Assembly: GCA_933228675.1 (NCBI GenBank)
Contig: OW121741.1
Span: 71,932,629-71,996,628, forward strand
From: Stomorhina lunata
Lineage: Eukaryota > Arthropoda > Insecta > Diptera > Rhiniidae
Direction: 5' to 3'
Length of the DNA: 64,000 nucleotides
Shown: one piece after another, positions 11,491 to 23,398 of the stretch
Position numbering within the stretch: the first letter of the stretch is position 1
How the letters are laid out: each line of letters starts with the position of its first letter
The notes under the pieces: generated by a model
What the model saw: only the letters and a program-made list of their open reading frames with translations
Database searches by the model: none
What the model was told of the DNA's origin: nothing
Position numbers and translations under genes: made by a program

Positions 11491-11981
11491 CTATTATTTT
11501 CATTTATTGGATTAGTTATAAATTCCAACAAAATCTTTTGGATGTGTATGTGTCTTACTCTAGACAACTTCATTAACTTTTAAACGAACTTTTGTTCGAA
11601 GTTATTACACATGAGATACTTCCTTGTCTTTAAGTTTGTTTTTTTTTTCGGTTTTTAATTATTGTTAAGAAATTATCTTCTATTCAATCTAAATTTAGTA
11701 ATTATTTTTGGTAAATTTGATATTAAACAAGTAAATTCCTGTTTAGTGTGTGGGTAACATAAAAGTATCTATGATATAGAATTTTTTTACATTCACAAGT
11801 AAAAGTTCTTTTAGTCGAAAATTTTACATCTTTCAATATTATAGTATTTACATAAATTGGTATCCTTTATTTTGTTTTATTTTACCATACACAAATTTTT
11901 GACAAAAACAAAAGCGTTGAAATTCACAAAAACGCTCGTAAATCAGAGAATAATAATAATTTTATGTTTATTTGTTGCACA
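11491..11981. other. AT-rich, nothing recognised
   Basis: No gene, RNA or repeat end is visible. Confidence 0.4.
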
Positions 11982-11983
11982 TA

Positions 11984-12086
11984 CAGTGGTGGAAAATAGT
12001 TGCTTTATTTTATTTATGTAAGATTAAGAAAAAAATAAAGAAAATATAAAATTTTTTACCCGTTCTTATTATTTGTTCCACCACTG
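11984..12086. mobile_element. Small Tc1/mariner-type MITE
   Basis: The 103-bp element has ends CAGTGGTGGAA and TTCCACCACTG, exact inverts, with TA on both sides (11982-11983 and 12087-12088). It has no coding capacity. TA duplication and a CAGTGGTGG end fit Tc1-type elements. Confidence 0.8.
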
Positions 12087-12194
12087 TATATAGTATGTAA
12101 TAGTTGTACAAACTGTAATCAAATTTAACACTGTTTTAAATTTTATTTTTCGACATAGATTCAAAATTGTGACCACAGTGTAATGGTATACATT

Positions 12195-12298
12195 TGACAC
12201 CCGTCTATTTTTATAGGAAATTTTTTTAAATATTTATATAAAATATTTTTTAAAAGTTTCTTATTTTTGTAGGAAATTTTTTAAAAATATCCCTTTTT
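12195..12298 (+). repeat. 30-bp AT satellite, left part
   Basis: Monomers of the form TTTTTATAGGAAATTTTT-AAAAATTTC are seen here and resume at 15023, on the other side of element B1. The array was continuous before that insertion. Confidence 0.6.
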
Positions 12299-15022
12299 AT
12301 ACCCCTCACCAATAAGTGAAAGGGTATTATAAGTTTGTCATTCACTTTGTAATTTTTTCATTATTCATCTTAGACCCCATAACAATTATACCGATCGACT
12401 CAAAATCGCCAGGAGAGTCGATTTAGCCATGTACGTCTTTCTGTCTGTCTGTCTGCCTGTCTATCCGTCTGTCTGTCTGCCTGTCTGTCTGTTGAAAGTA
12501 AGTTTGTGGAGCTCCTGGTGGGTGTACCCAGACGAATTATACACCAGATTTTAGGAAATTTACTTAAATTCTCATCGAATTTTGAATTTTGGCGATATCT
12601 CTGATGTTTATAGACCGATTTTGATAAAATTTAATAGCATGTTGCGTTGGAGTATTCTAAAATCTGATATCTAATATCTGATCTGATATATTTAAAAAAA
12701 AAAAACACAATTTTTAGACGAAATTGATTTTTTTATTTTTTAAATACAGTTTAAAAAATATTTTAAATTCTTATCGAATTTTTTGTCTGGTGTTTATAGA
12801 CCGATTTTAATAAAATTTAATAAAATGTTGCGTTGGAGTATTTTCTAAAGTCTGATATGTATTTCAACATTTTTTAAAAATACTGTTTAAACAAAAAAAA
12901 ATTAAATATGTCAATTTGCGTACATCGATATCTTTTGCTTTGGCGATATCTCGCTTATTGATCCACCGATTTTGATGAAATTTAATAGAGTGCTGCGTTG
13001 AATGATTTCCTAAAATTTGATGTACAGTTCAATTAAAAAAAAACACAGTTTTTTTTTTAATACAGCTTTTTAAACAAATTATTTTTAAATTCCCATCGAG
13101 TTTTGAATTCTGGTGTTTATAGACCGATTTTGATGAAATTTAATAGCATGCTGCAATGGAGAATTTCCTAAAATCTGATATATAAGTCGATTTTTTTTTT
13201 TAAATATTGTTTTTAGAATTTTTATTCTAAAATATGCCAAATTTGTGTATATCGACATATTTTGCTTTGGCGATATCTCAGTTACTGAACTACCGATTTT
13301 GATGAAATTTAATAGTGTGTTGCGTTGAATGATTTCTTAAAATTTTATATACAGTTCAAAAAACTTTTTTTTAAAAAAACATAGTTATTTTGAAAAATTT
13401 TAATTCTTATCGAATTTGGAATTTTTGCGATATCCCTGGTGCTTATAGAAATAAAAAAAAATGGTAATTTAGCATCAAATTTCGAGTTTTGGCTATATCT
13501 CAGTTGTAAGTAGAGCTATATGTTGCAATTTAATAGTGTACTTCGTAGAACACTATTAACATCTAATACCTATACATATAAGTTATGTCGGTATGTCATC
13601 TAAAAGCTCATCTAACTTGATTTCAGCATACCGAAATATCGTATCTTGCGTAACTGTTGTTGCCAAAAGTCTAATCTAAATAGGTCCGCTAAATATTCTC
13701 AAAAGCAACCATTTAATCGGTTCTCTAATTTTAAAGATATATGCATTTAAATACGACCTCTCTCAAGGTGCGAAATGTTACAATGTTGTGTAATTTCTGA
13801 AATTGTTTGTATTTCAATCTACCTCCAAAATGTAGACCCAATATAAAACAAGGTTATTCACTAATTAAAGTATTATTCATATATCACCTAAAAATTAAAT
13901 GTATGTGTTATGTGTTAATTATCAAGATATGAAACTTTTTTCAGATTCGAAAATCAATATACATATACTATTATTTTTGTAGGATTCACCTAAATCATCC
14001 TCAGAAACATACATAGGGTAGAAGGGGGAGCATTTGCCACTTTTTTTTAAAGTGCTCTAGGTTTCCTACCGGGAGAGTTATCACAATTTTTTTGTTCTTC
14101 ATAGGTACCTATTTATGTTACCTTTAAAATGTGTTGGTTCAGATTGCCTACGACTTTTCTTTATGTATTAAATTTAAAAAATAGCAAATTAACTAAAAGT
14201 GGCCAATGTGCCCCACCCATGGGGCACATTTGCCAATAAGTTGGGTACAAAAAAGAAGTAAAAAATTGTTGTAATAAAGTAAATTTTTATTGCTATAAAG
14301 CTTTAATATACAAAACAAACAAACCAAAAAATTAATTCAAGTTTATTTCACATGGATAAATTAAACAAAACAGTAAAAAAAAATTTAAACTATTAGGCCT
14401 CTGTTAACATTGTACTGTGACATATCAACATTAAAAAAAAAAATTGTTAAGATGTAAGATCGAATGGACCTTGGAACCAAAATACGATATCCTTTTTAGG
14501 GATATTACGAATGTCGGGCTCAAAAAAATGTCGACGAGTAGCTATGTTATATATGTATGGCAAATGTGCCCCAGGTAGAGTCCTTAGATGTAAAGAACAA
14601 TTTTTCACATAAGAAATAGATTTATTGATAAAAACTTAAAATATTTGTTGTCAATACCAGATTGTTTATTAAACTAATGAAAAATTTCTTAGGATAGCAA
14701 AAAACTAAGGAAAATATTACAAAAATACTTGTAGCAAAATATTTTTTCAGGATCTGCTAAAACAGTAAATCACGCCTGATGTTTTAAATATGAAAGCTAC
14801 AGCAGTCAAAATTTGACATATAGAATATCAATGATAAACAATTATAAAATCGATTACAGCATCAAAAAAGATAAGTTAGTTTTCAAGAAAATTAGTGGTG
14901 GCAAATGCGCTCCTATGGCAAATGGTCCCCCTCCTTCCCATTCTGCACTTTTCTTTTGTAATACCATTGGTGAAGGATATTTAAGGTTCGGCATAGCCGA
15001 ACATAGCACTTTTACTTGTTTT
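12299..15022 (+). mobile_element. Helentron/INE-1-like element B1, long copy
   Basis: The 5' end is ATACCCCTCACCAATAAGTG with an inverted AAAGGGTAT close by. Then come AATTATACCGATCGACTC and a GTCTGTCTGTCTGCCTG simple-repeat core. About five diverged tandem units follow (12566-13500), each with GACCGATTTTGATAAAATTT and TGTTGCGTTGGAG. The 3' end is a hairpin, GGTTCGGC-ATA-GCCGAAC, followed by ATAGCACTTTTACTTGTTTT. A second TIR element is nested at 14013-14945. There is no replicase, so it is non-autonomous. Related copies are at 6383-6842 and 54476-55137 (-). The class is inferred from architecture only. Confidence 0.7.
14013..14945. mobile_element. Nested TIR element with GGGGCACATTTGCC repeats
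   Basis: The left end has TAGAAGGGGGAGCATTTGCC. The right end, inverted, has GGAGGGGGACCATTTGCC. The motif TGGGGCACATTTGCC and its inverse recur inside (14210-14235, 14560-14575, 14895-14930). The interior is AT-rich and non-coding. Confidence 0.55.
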
Positions 15023-15500
15023 TGTAGAAAATTTTTAAAAAATTTCTTATTTTTGTATTAAACTTTTCAAAAATTTAATATTTTTTTTTTCAATTTTTTA
15101 GGACAGTTTTTAAAAATTTCTTATTTTTTATGAAATTTTTAAATTTTTTTTTTTATTTTTTAAGGAAATTTTTAAGAAATTTCTTTTGCTTTAAAAAAAA
15201 ATTTGCAAACACTTCTTAGTTTTTAGAAAGTTTTTAAAAAATGTCTTATTTTTATAGAAAATTTTTCAAAAATTTCCTTTTTTTAAAAGGAATTTTTTCA
15301 AAAATTTCCTTTTTTTAAAAGGAAATTTTTTAAAAATTTCCTGTTTCATAAAGGAAATTTTTCAAAAATTTCTTATTTTTATAGAAAATTTTTAAGAGCT
15401 TCTTATTTTTATAGGATCTTTTTCAAAAATTTTAATATAAGATTTTTCTAAAATTTCTTAAGACATTTTAAACATTTCTATTTTTATAGGATTTTTTAAA
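15023..15500 (+). repeat. 30-bp AT satellite, right part
   Basis: About 14 diverged monomers of about 30 bp, built from AAAATTTCTTATTTTTATAGGA. They continue the array cut at 12298 by B1 and resemble the monomers at 41560-42490. Confidence 0.65.
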
Positions 15501-15540
15501 AAAATATTATATTTTTTCTTTATAACTTTTCATGCCGTTT

Positions 15541-16620
15541 TTGATATTCGCAAAAAATGTAAAAAAGTTATAGCCCTAATATACATACAAGTACATCGTA
15601 TATCGTGAAATGCAAAAGGGCGTAACTAACACAAAAATTACAATTAATTTTTTCATTGATTATGACACAACAACCCAAAATACATCTACCTACAAAATTT
15701 GTTATGCATACGCTCAAAAACAGCGATTTTATTCAATAAATACCAAAGGATTAAAATGTTGCTCAAAATTTGTATTGTAGTTAAGCCCTTTTGGTTCTAG
15801 AATATATTCAGCTTGTGGTTAAGAACTTTTGTTTTTTTCGCAATTACTTAAAAATTACTAGTTTTTTGTCATTTAAGTTTTCATTAATGTCTTTGTTGTA
15901 GCATTGTTGACCAAATTTTAAGTTAATACTTCATTTAGTTTAAAAGTTATGATGTTTTTTTTTTTTTTGCTTATCATATAAAAAATTATTATCCGAAACT
16001 AAGATTTTTGAAGGGCTATAAGTTAGCATTCCGACTGTACATTGACCTATTTGTCTGCAGATCAACTTTAAAGTTCCTCAGTTCTAACTATATAAAATTT
16101 CATTTAAGTTTCTTTAACTCTTTAAAAGTTGATTGGTTATTTCTGAAATAACTCTTAAAAAACCTCTGTATATCTTATTTTAAATCATTTAAAATTTATC
16201 TTTTTACATTAAATTATGTTTCCAAAGAAAACCTGCTACTTTTGTTAAGGCCCGTCTCTATATTATTGACAAAAAACTTTACACATTTTGAAAGGTTTAA
16301 ATTTTTGCTCAAATTTTGTTGGTAGTTAAGTCCGTTTGGCTTCAGAAAATATTCAACTTGTAGTTAAGCCCCCACATTTTTAGCAATTGCTCAAAAACTA
16401 AACTTTTTTACCATTTAGTTTTTATAGTTTTCTTTGCTGATGGCTTGTTGACCCAATTCCAAAATTTGATTTAATGTTCCTTGTAGTTTAAAAGTTATAA
16501 CGTTTTTTTGCTTTTCCTGTAAAAAACTAGTAGTGTAGTTATGCCTTTTCGTGTTTTATGTGACGATATATAGTGTTGTTCTTCTAAGAACATTTGACAA
16601 TTTTATACAATGTGATTTTT
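15541..16620. repeat. Old AT-rich duplication
   Basis: Two diverged blocks, about 15740-15980 and 16290-16520, share GGTTCTAGAATATATTC or GGCTTCAGAAAATATTC, then TTGTNGTTAAG, then a TTTAAAAGTTAT(G/A)A segment. No gene is seen. Confidence 0.45.
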
Positions 16621-17535
16621 ATACCCTTCACCACCATAGGTGGAAAGGGTATTATAAGTTTGTGCTGATGTATGTAACGCATAGAAATATTTGTCTCAGA
16701 CCCACCTTTTATTATACCAATAGGCTTAGATTTAGCGATGTCCGTCCGTCCGTCCGTTTGACTGGCTGGCTGGCTGGACCCCCATGTAAACCTTGTAATC
16801 AAACTACAGGTCGCAATTCTAAAGATAATTTCATGAAATTTGGCACAGATCATTTTTTTGATAATAGAACCATGGCTATTGAAATTGGTCAAAATCGGTC
16901 CATTATTTCTGGTACCTCCCATAGGTCCCACTTCCCGGAATTGATACACAAATATCAATATTTTTCATGAAATTTAAAACAAATACTGCTAATGTAAACT
17001 TAAATCACTGTACCAAATTTCGTTAAAATCGGTCCACATTTGACCATAGCTCCCATACAAACTTTTCTTTAAAAACGCACTAAATGAGACAAAAAATCAC
17101 TAAAACGCTCGTAAATCTAAAGATAATGAAAATTTTGAGTATATTTTTTGCATACATAATTCTTGTAACAACTGTAATCAATTTGCCAAATTTCGGGATA
17201 ATCGGTCCACATTGGACCATAGCTCTCATATAAGTCCAAATGGCGGAAACAGCTTAAATTTATAAGTTTTGAGAAAATGTTTGTATGATGCCAAAATTTA
17301 GCAAATATTTGTCTTTATACAGGAAAAAGAACACTTTTGAACTTATGTGCTGTTTATATACCACAATCAGCTGACGATTGAGAGAAATTTACATGTATTT
17401 TGTTTTTGTTACAATAACAAAACACATGAAAATTTCACACAATCATCAGCTTATTGTGTTCTATAAACAGCACATTAGTGGTGAAGGGTATCGTATGGTC
17501 GGGCTTGACCGACTATAGCACTTTCTTACTTGTTT
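16621..17535 (+). mobile_element. Helentron/INE-1-like element A2, most complete copy
   Basis: It starts ATACCCTTCACCACCATAGG with the inverted GGAAAGGGTATTATAAG directly after, then GTAACGCATAGAAATATTTG. A GTCCGTCCGTCCG core, the CCCACTTCCCGGAATTGATA block and the 3' hairpin plus TATAGCACTTTCTTACTTGT follow. A small MITE (17346-17474) sits in its 3' third. The open frames on both strands over 16551-16970 are shadows of repeat sequence and encode no known domain. Confidence 0.75.
17346..17474. mobile_element. 129-bp palindromic MITE with TTA duplication
   Basis: It begins TGTGCTGTTTATA and ends with the exact inverse TATAAACAGCACA. Most of its length is self-complementary (CAGCTGACGATTG against CAATCATCAGCTT). 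The flanking TTA at 17343-17345 and 17475-17477 restores the sequence found uninterrupted in copy A1 (ACCTTAGTGGTGAA at about 2848). A three-base TTA duplication fits PIF/Harbinger-type MITEs. Confidence 0.85.
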
Positions 17536-17985
17536 TATATATAACTCTTCTTTGTTAATTAATAAAAATGCGTCTCCTCATATCGGAAAAAAAAATATGA
17601 TTAGACAATTTAATTTCAAGCCCCGTGACTCAAATAAAATTTATTTAATGACTTGTTTCTAAAAATTTACACAAGCACTTGTTCGTGGGCAGTTAATTAA
17701 GTATATGATTTGTAAAACTTTGCAGTAGTTATTTTAATTTAATATTATAATTAGACCACCATCTAAGTTTGATTCCGCTACCCAAGATTGGGCATTAATT
17801 TACAGAAATTGTAATTGAAAACTTCAATATTTTTATCAAATGCAACTACTTCTCGTCAAGTTCTTAATATTAATTGAGATTTTTATAATTACAAGTAATT
17901 GAAATTGAGCTTTTAATTAATTACCAAATGTAATATATACCCCAGTCTTGCGCTAGTCATATGTATAAGCATTTTTTCATTAAAA
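17536..17985. other. AT-rich, nothing recognised
   Basis: No gene, repeat end or RNA signal is visible. Confidence 0.4.
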
Positions 17986-19840
17986 GCAAGTAAGAAAGAG
18001 CTATAGTCGGTCAAGCCCGACAATACGATACCCTTCACCACTAAGGTCAAAGGTGTTCTTTTTCCTGTATAAAGGCAAATATTTGCTAAATTTTGCCATC
18101 ATACAAACATATTCTCAAAACTTATACATTTAAGCTGTTTCCGTCATTTGGACTTATATCAGAGCTAGGGTCAAATGTGGACCGATTGTCTCCAAATTTG
18201 GCAAATTGATTATAGTTGTTACAAAAATTATGTATATTTTAGTGAATTTTGTCTCATTTAGTGCGCTTTGAGAAAAGAGTTTGTATGGGAGCTATGGTCA
18301 AATATGGACCGATTTCAACAAAATTTGGTAAAGTGATATAAGTTTACATAAGCAGTATTTGTTTTAAATTTCATGAAAAAATGTTGATTTTTGTGGCCAA
18401 TATATCAATTCCGGGAGTTGGGACTTATGGGAGGTACCATAAATAATGAACCAATTTTGACGAATTTCAATAGCCATGGTCCCATTATCAAAAAAATGAT
18501 CTGTATCAAATTTCATCAAATTATTTTTAGAATTGCGACCTGTAGTTTGAGTACAAGGTTAACATGAGGGTCCAGCCAGCCGTCCAGTGTCAATAGGAGC
18601 TATCCATTGTCAATAGGAGCTATCTGTGGAGAATTCTAGAAAACCGTAACATGCCAACGAAAATTCTGAATTTAATTCAGCCAATGTACGTGGACTTTAA
18701 ATGTCGGGTTCCACATAAAGGTAAATTGTCTAATCCGTTCGAAGTTACTACTGGAGTAAGACAAGGATGTATCTTATCACCCATACTTTTTATCCTTGTC
18801 ATCGACAATATAATGCGCGCGGCACTGAATGCTAGACGTGGTATCCAATGGACACCCTTTAAACAACTCGAGGACTTGGAATACGCCGATGACGTATGTC
18901 TTCTAAACCAAAGCTCAGGCCACCTTCAAGAAAACACTAGTGCTATTACTGTTGAATCTCTGGCAGTTAGGCTGGAAATCAATATTTCCACGACAAAGAT
19001 TATGCCTGGAGGCTATGGCGCAAGCCCGTCGCCACACATCAATGTGGATAACGGAGTTATTGGATATGTAGGTACCTTTAATTATCTTGGTAGTTTGGTA
19101 TCTTCAAAAGGTGGAGCCGACGAGGATATTGAATCGCGTATTAATAAATCAAAATCTGCATTCGGCATTCTCCGAGCTATTTGGAAATCTCTGCAAATAT
19201 CAACAACAACTAAGTTACGAATATATAACTCAAATGTCATGACCATCTTGTATTACGGCGGCGAAACTTGGAAACGTAAAAATGTCATCGATAAGCGCCT
19301 ACAAACCTTTGCAAACAAATGCTTGCGGCAAATCCTTAATATATGGTGGCCAAATCGCATAAGAAATGAAGATCTACTTAACGCTACAAACCAAATCCCT
19401 TCTTCTATAGAGGTATGTCAACGGAAATGGCGATGGATAGGCCACACACTACGAAGGCCAAATACCAACATTGCTCGACAAGCGCTTCGTTGGAATCCAC
19501 AAGGAAGCGGCCGTCGTGTTGGTGCACCAGCTAGAACGTGGAGAAGGTCAATTGATGCGGAGTTACAAGCAGCAAACTATTCATGGAATGATGTATGCCT
19601 AACATCTCGCAATAGAGTTCGATATAAAAGGATTGTTGAGGCCCTATGCTCCACTGGGAGTCAATAACAGAAGAAGAAGCCAGCCGTCCAGCCAGACGGA
19701 CATCGCTAAATCGACTCAGAAAGTGATTCTAAGCCTATTGGTATACTAAAAGGTGGATCCAAGACAAATATTTCTATGCGTTACATACATCAGTACAAAC
19801 TTATAATACCCTTTGAACCTATGGTGTGAAGGGTATAAAA
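17986..19840 (-). mobile_element. Element A3, split by a retrotransposon
   Basis: Read on the - strand, the 5' end is at 19840 (TATACCCTTCACACC) and the 3' hairpin end is near 17990 (GTCGGGCTTGACC then GAGCTATAGC reversed in place). The family blocks, including the CCCGGAATTGATAT segment and the AATCACTTTCTGAGTCG segment, are in order. The 1,090-bp block 18588-19677 is foreign RTE sequence. Removing it and one copy of the 12-14-bp duplication rejoins the element. Confidence 0.8.
18588..19677 (+). pseudogene. RTE-type non-LTR reverse transcriptase, 5'-truncated copy
   Basis: A frame open from 18651 to 19667 encodes the second half of a reverse transcriptase. TTGVRQGCILSPILFILVID and the catalytic LEYADDVCLL box (Y-A-D-D near residue 78) are intact, followed by the thumb region and a C-terminal WRWIGHTLRRP...WNPQGSGRR...TWRRSIDAEL block typical of RTE-related elements. 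The endonuclease and the first RT motifs are missing, so it is dead on arrival. The copy ends with an (AGA) short-repeat tail. The bases CCAGCCGTCCAG precede it (18576-18587) and follow it (19680-19691), giving a target duplication of at least 12 bp. The open frame indicates recent insertion. The first ATG in frame is not a true start. Confidence 0.88.
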
Positions 19841-21346
19841 ACGCTTAAATATAGCCAGTGTTGCCAATAAGACTTTTACGGCAGTTTGTTTTGATATTAC
19901 ATTTGCTATGTTGACACCAAAAGTCACTGACTTCTCAAACCGACCACGTATTAAGAAGTTGTAAATGCAATCACCTAATATATAGTCGTAAAACAATTAC
20001 AATTTTAGCAAAGTTGATAATAAAAATCAACAACTTTACAAGTCGAATCGTATCAAATTGATACACACAAAATATCTTAAAGGGCACGTATGCCCCCAAC
20101 CAATACCATAACGAAACCAAATAAAACTAGATTGACAGTAAGACGAAAAAAAAGACAATTAAATTTAATTAAAATTAAAACTTTTCAAGTTGACATTCAA
20201 AAGTGAACAAGAAGAAGTTAAATAAATAACGACAAGTGATGTTTACCTAATCATTTAGCGCGTACAAACTTCAAATGGAAAAAATAACGTTTCGATTGAA
20301 GAAAACAAATATTGAATAATAAAACTAGAAAAAATAATATATACTTAAGATTACAATTCAGAAAAAAGGGCCTAAAATTAAATAATTATTTGCAAATATT
20401 TATCAGAGAACTTGTTAAAAAAAAAAACGAAAATAAAATTGACAACTTGTGAAATGATCAATCTTCTAACGAAGCGATTAAAATGTGTTTGTATGTACTT
20501 GAATGTGTGTTTCAAAATTATTCATACGAGTACGTACAAAACGAGGGGCTATTGCTTTTGACTTTACGTTTTAAAAATAGAACACAGTGATTTGATAATG
20601 CACTTACTTAAGTTTTATTATGACGTTATTAAAAATATTAAAGAGAATACTTATGACTGTCAAATTCAATGTTTTTAAGTTTAAGTTGTTTACCCTACAT
20701 CAATGGAGTCGGTAGAGTAGGTTTACTACCCATTTGCAATCGATAAAAATGTTTTGTTAAATTTAAATATTGATTATTATTTTCTTATAAGAAACTTTTA
20801 AGGGCCAAATTGGAGTAATTTAACTTTAATAGATTCGTTGAAAGTGGAAAATGACAAAGCTAAATTCTGTCTCGTTTACAATGGAACCTTGCTCTGAACA
20901 ATATTCTGGTATCTTTAAATGGATGGTAAAAAGCAGTGATATATTATATAGTACAATAACAAATTCTATGTATAACATAAAACAAGCAAGCCAAGCTGAA
21001 TCAGTTGGAAGTAAAGGGCGACATGAAGACCTTATACAACATATCCCAGCTAGCATTTTCTAAAAATTTTAATCAAATATGAGTGTTTTTAGATTCCACG
21101 ATTAAATTGATCATTTATGATATCACTTATGAGTCAAAAATTAATTTTTTGTGTCAGAAAATGGTACCCTTCATGCGACTCTTCAGAAAGGGTCTTTAAT
21201 GACTCGTTTTTCTGATTAGATTATGACTGCGCACATTTTCCTAGATTTGTTAAAAAAAGAAATAAAGCTTTATATTACTCAACACTGTAATTTCTCGTGA
21301 TATCTATTTTTAGAACAGTGAAGTAGAGTCTATAATTACAGAAATT
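19841..21346. other. Unassigned AT-rich sequence
   Basis: The + frame 20851-21063 could encode 70 residues (MTKLNSVSFTMEPCSEQY...) but has no domain I know and no splice context I trust. The rest shows no feature. Confidence 0.35.
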
Positions 21347-21562
21347 GATGCTGTCGAGACCTAGGATCGAACCTAGTCCGCTGAATATGATTTGTAATGC
21401 TTAGTAGTCGACGTGCTAACCAACTAAGCCACAGCATCCATAATGAGTCATGAGTCTTTGTATGCCTTTTTTTGATCACGAAACAAACAGCATAAAAACC
21501 AGTCATATTAGGCTAATTTCCGTGATTATATTATGACTACGCACATTTTGCAAGATTTGTTT
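21195..21562 (+). repeat. Direct repeat around the tRNA-like sequence
   Basis: The stretch TTATGACTGCGCACATTTTC (about 21222) recurs as TTATGACTACGCACATTTTG (about 21530), with similar flanks such as AGATTTGTT. The two copies bracket the tRNA-like sequence. Confidence 0.5.
21347..21438 (-). tRNA. tRNA-like sequence, probable pseudogene
   Basis: On the - strand the ends GATGCTGT and ACAGCATC pair perfectly over 8 bp, like an acceptor stem. An A-box-like TGGCTTAGTTGGTTAGC follows the 5' end. A B-box-like GGTTCGATCC lies in a 5-bp CTAGG/CCTAG stem with a 6-base loop in place of 7. Total length is 92, long for a tRNA without a clear variable arm, and I cannot fold a normal anticodon stem, so no isotype is given. 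It may be a decayed tRNA or the head of a tRNA-derived element. Confidence 0.45.
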
Positions 21563-21717
21563 GTGCTTTTTTTAACTTATCGCTTTCTAAGCGTTTCTAG
21601 AAGTCTTTTTGTAAACTTTTTTGGATCACCAAACTGATTTATCAGTTTTTGATCATCTAAAGAAATCCTAAAAGACTCATTTTGCTGATATTATCATAAA
21701 TAATCTCCCAATTGCTA

Positions 21718-23398
21718 GCTGGAATCAAGAGCGTTGTGTGGCAAATCTATATACAAAAACAATCCTATCTTGAGTAGTAGTGGTACTCCCCTATCAACTC
21801 CGGATGAACAATTAATACGATGGATGGAACACTTCAAGCTAACATTAAACATTCCTATCGGATAAATACCACCGATGGTACCGTAAAATGAAACCAACCA
21901 TAACAGTATATTCATTGCCATCTCAGACAATCCACCAACAATACAAGAAGTAAGAAACGCCACTAGAAGCCATAAACACAACAAGGCCCCCGGTAAAGAC
22001 AAAATCTCAGCGGAGATGCTTTTTTGTGAGGTGTCAGCGAGACTGTGACACTCATTTTTACGTAAAATATGGGAAGAAGAAACTCTGCAAACCTCCTGGA
22101 ACGAAGGTATACTAGTCAAAATACCAAAAAGGGTGACCCCAACACTGCATAACTACAGGGACATAACACTTCTTCCGATACCGAGCAAAATACTAAGTCG
22201 CGTAATTTTGAACAGAATATCCGACGCAGTTTTCTTTTCAGAGAGAACTGTTTGGATCTAATAAACACAGTAAGAATAGCACTACAGCAATGTAATGAAT
22301 TCCGCACTCTCATTTACCTACCTTTTAATGACTTTATGAAGGCCTTCGACAATGTCAACAGACGCTATTTATGGAAAATTTTAGAAAGTCGTAACATGCC
22401 AACGAAAATTCTGAAATTCATACACAAGAGTAAATTGTCAAATCCGTTAGAAGTTACTACTAGAGTACGACAAGGATATATCTTGTCACCTATACTTTTT
22501 ATCCTTGTCACCGGTATCCAATGGAAACCCTATAAACAACTTGAGGACTTGGAATATGATGATGATGTATGTCTTCTAAGCCAAAGCTCAGTCCACCTTC
22601 AAGAAAATACTAACTCTATCACTGCTGAATCTCGGGCAGCTCGTCTGAATCAATATTGTCAAGACAAAGATTATGACAAGAGGCTATGACGCAAACCCGT
22701 CGACACACATCAATGTGGATAACTGGGTTATTGGATAAGTAGGTACCTTTAATTATCTTGGTAGTTTGGTATATACAGAAGCTTATTGAATCTCGTATTA
22801 ATAAGGCAAAATCTGCATTCGACATTTAAGTTTCAACAACAACTAACTTACGAATATATCACGTAAATGTCAAGCCCATCTTGTATTACGGCTTCGAAAC
22901 TTGGAACCTCGCAAATGTCATCGATAAGCGACTACAAACCTTTGCAAACCAATGCTTTCGGCAAATCCTTAACATATGGTGACCGAATCGCATAAGAAAT
23001 GAAGATATACTACACGCGACAAACCAAAACCCTGCTTCTATAGAGGTATGTCAACGGAATTGGCGGTGCATAGGCCTCACACTTTGAAGTCCAAATACCA
23101 ACAATGCTCTACTGGAATCCACAGGGAAGAGGCCGTCGTGTTGCTGTACCTGCTAGAACGTGGAGAAGATCAATTGATGTGGAGTTGCAAGCAGCAAACT
23201 ATTCACGAAACAATGTATGCCTAAATCTCGCAATAGGTACACCTACTACAACGTGCAGAAGGTCAATTGATGCGGAGATGCAAGCAGCAAACTATTCATG
23301 GAATGACGTAGGCCTAACATCTCGCAATAGAATTCGATGTTAAAGGATGGTTGAGGCCCTGTGTTCCACTAGGAGTCAGAATAATAGAAGAAGAAACT
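21718..23398 (+). pseudogene. RTE-type retrotransposon, second and longer fragment
   Basis: Broken frames give, in order, the linker (TPDEQLIRWMEHFKLTLN), the RT entry block (HKHNKAPGKDKISAEML), the FMKAFDNVNRRYLWKILES motif with a catalytic Asp, TTRVRQGYILSPILFILV, and a damaged active site (LEYDDDVCLL, the A of Y-A-D-D changed to D). A C-terminal block in several frames follows. It has frameshifts, an internal deletion after FILV, and a tandem duplication of about 95 bp (23141-23233 and 23235-23329). The 3' end has the same AATAGAAGAAGAA tail as the copy at 18588. It is an older, inactive relative of that copy and extends further 5'. Confidence 0.85.

Noticed and set aside
16551..16970. Overlapping open frames of 139 (+) and 124 (-) residues
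   Set aside because: They lie in family A repeat sequence; the other copies have stops and shifts in these frames.
20851..21063. 70-residue frame as a small gene
   Set aside because: No homology recognised, no splice or leader context, and the opposite strand is also open over nearly the same span.
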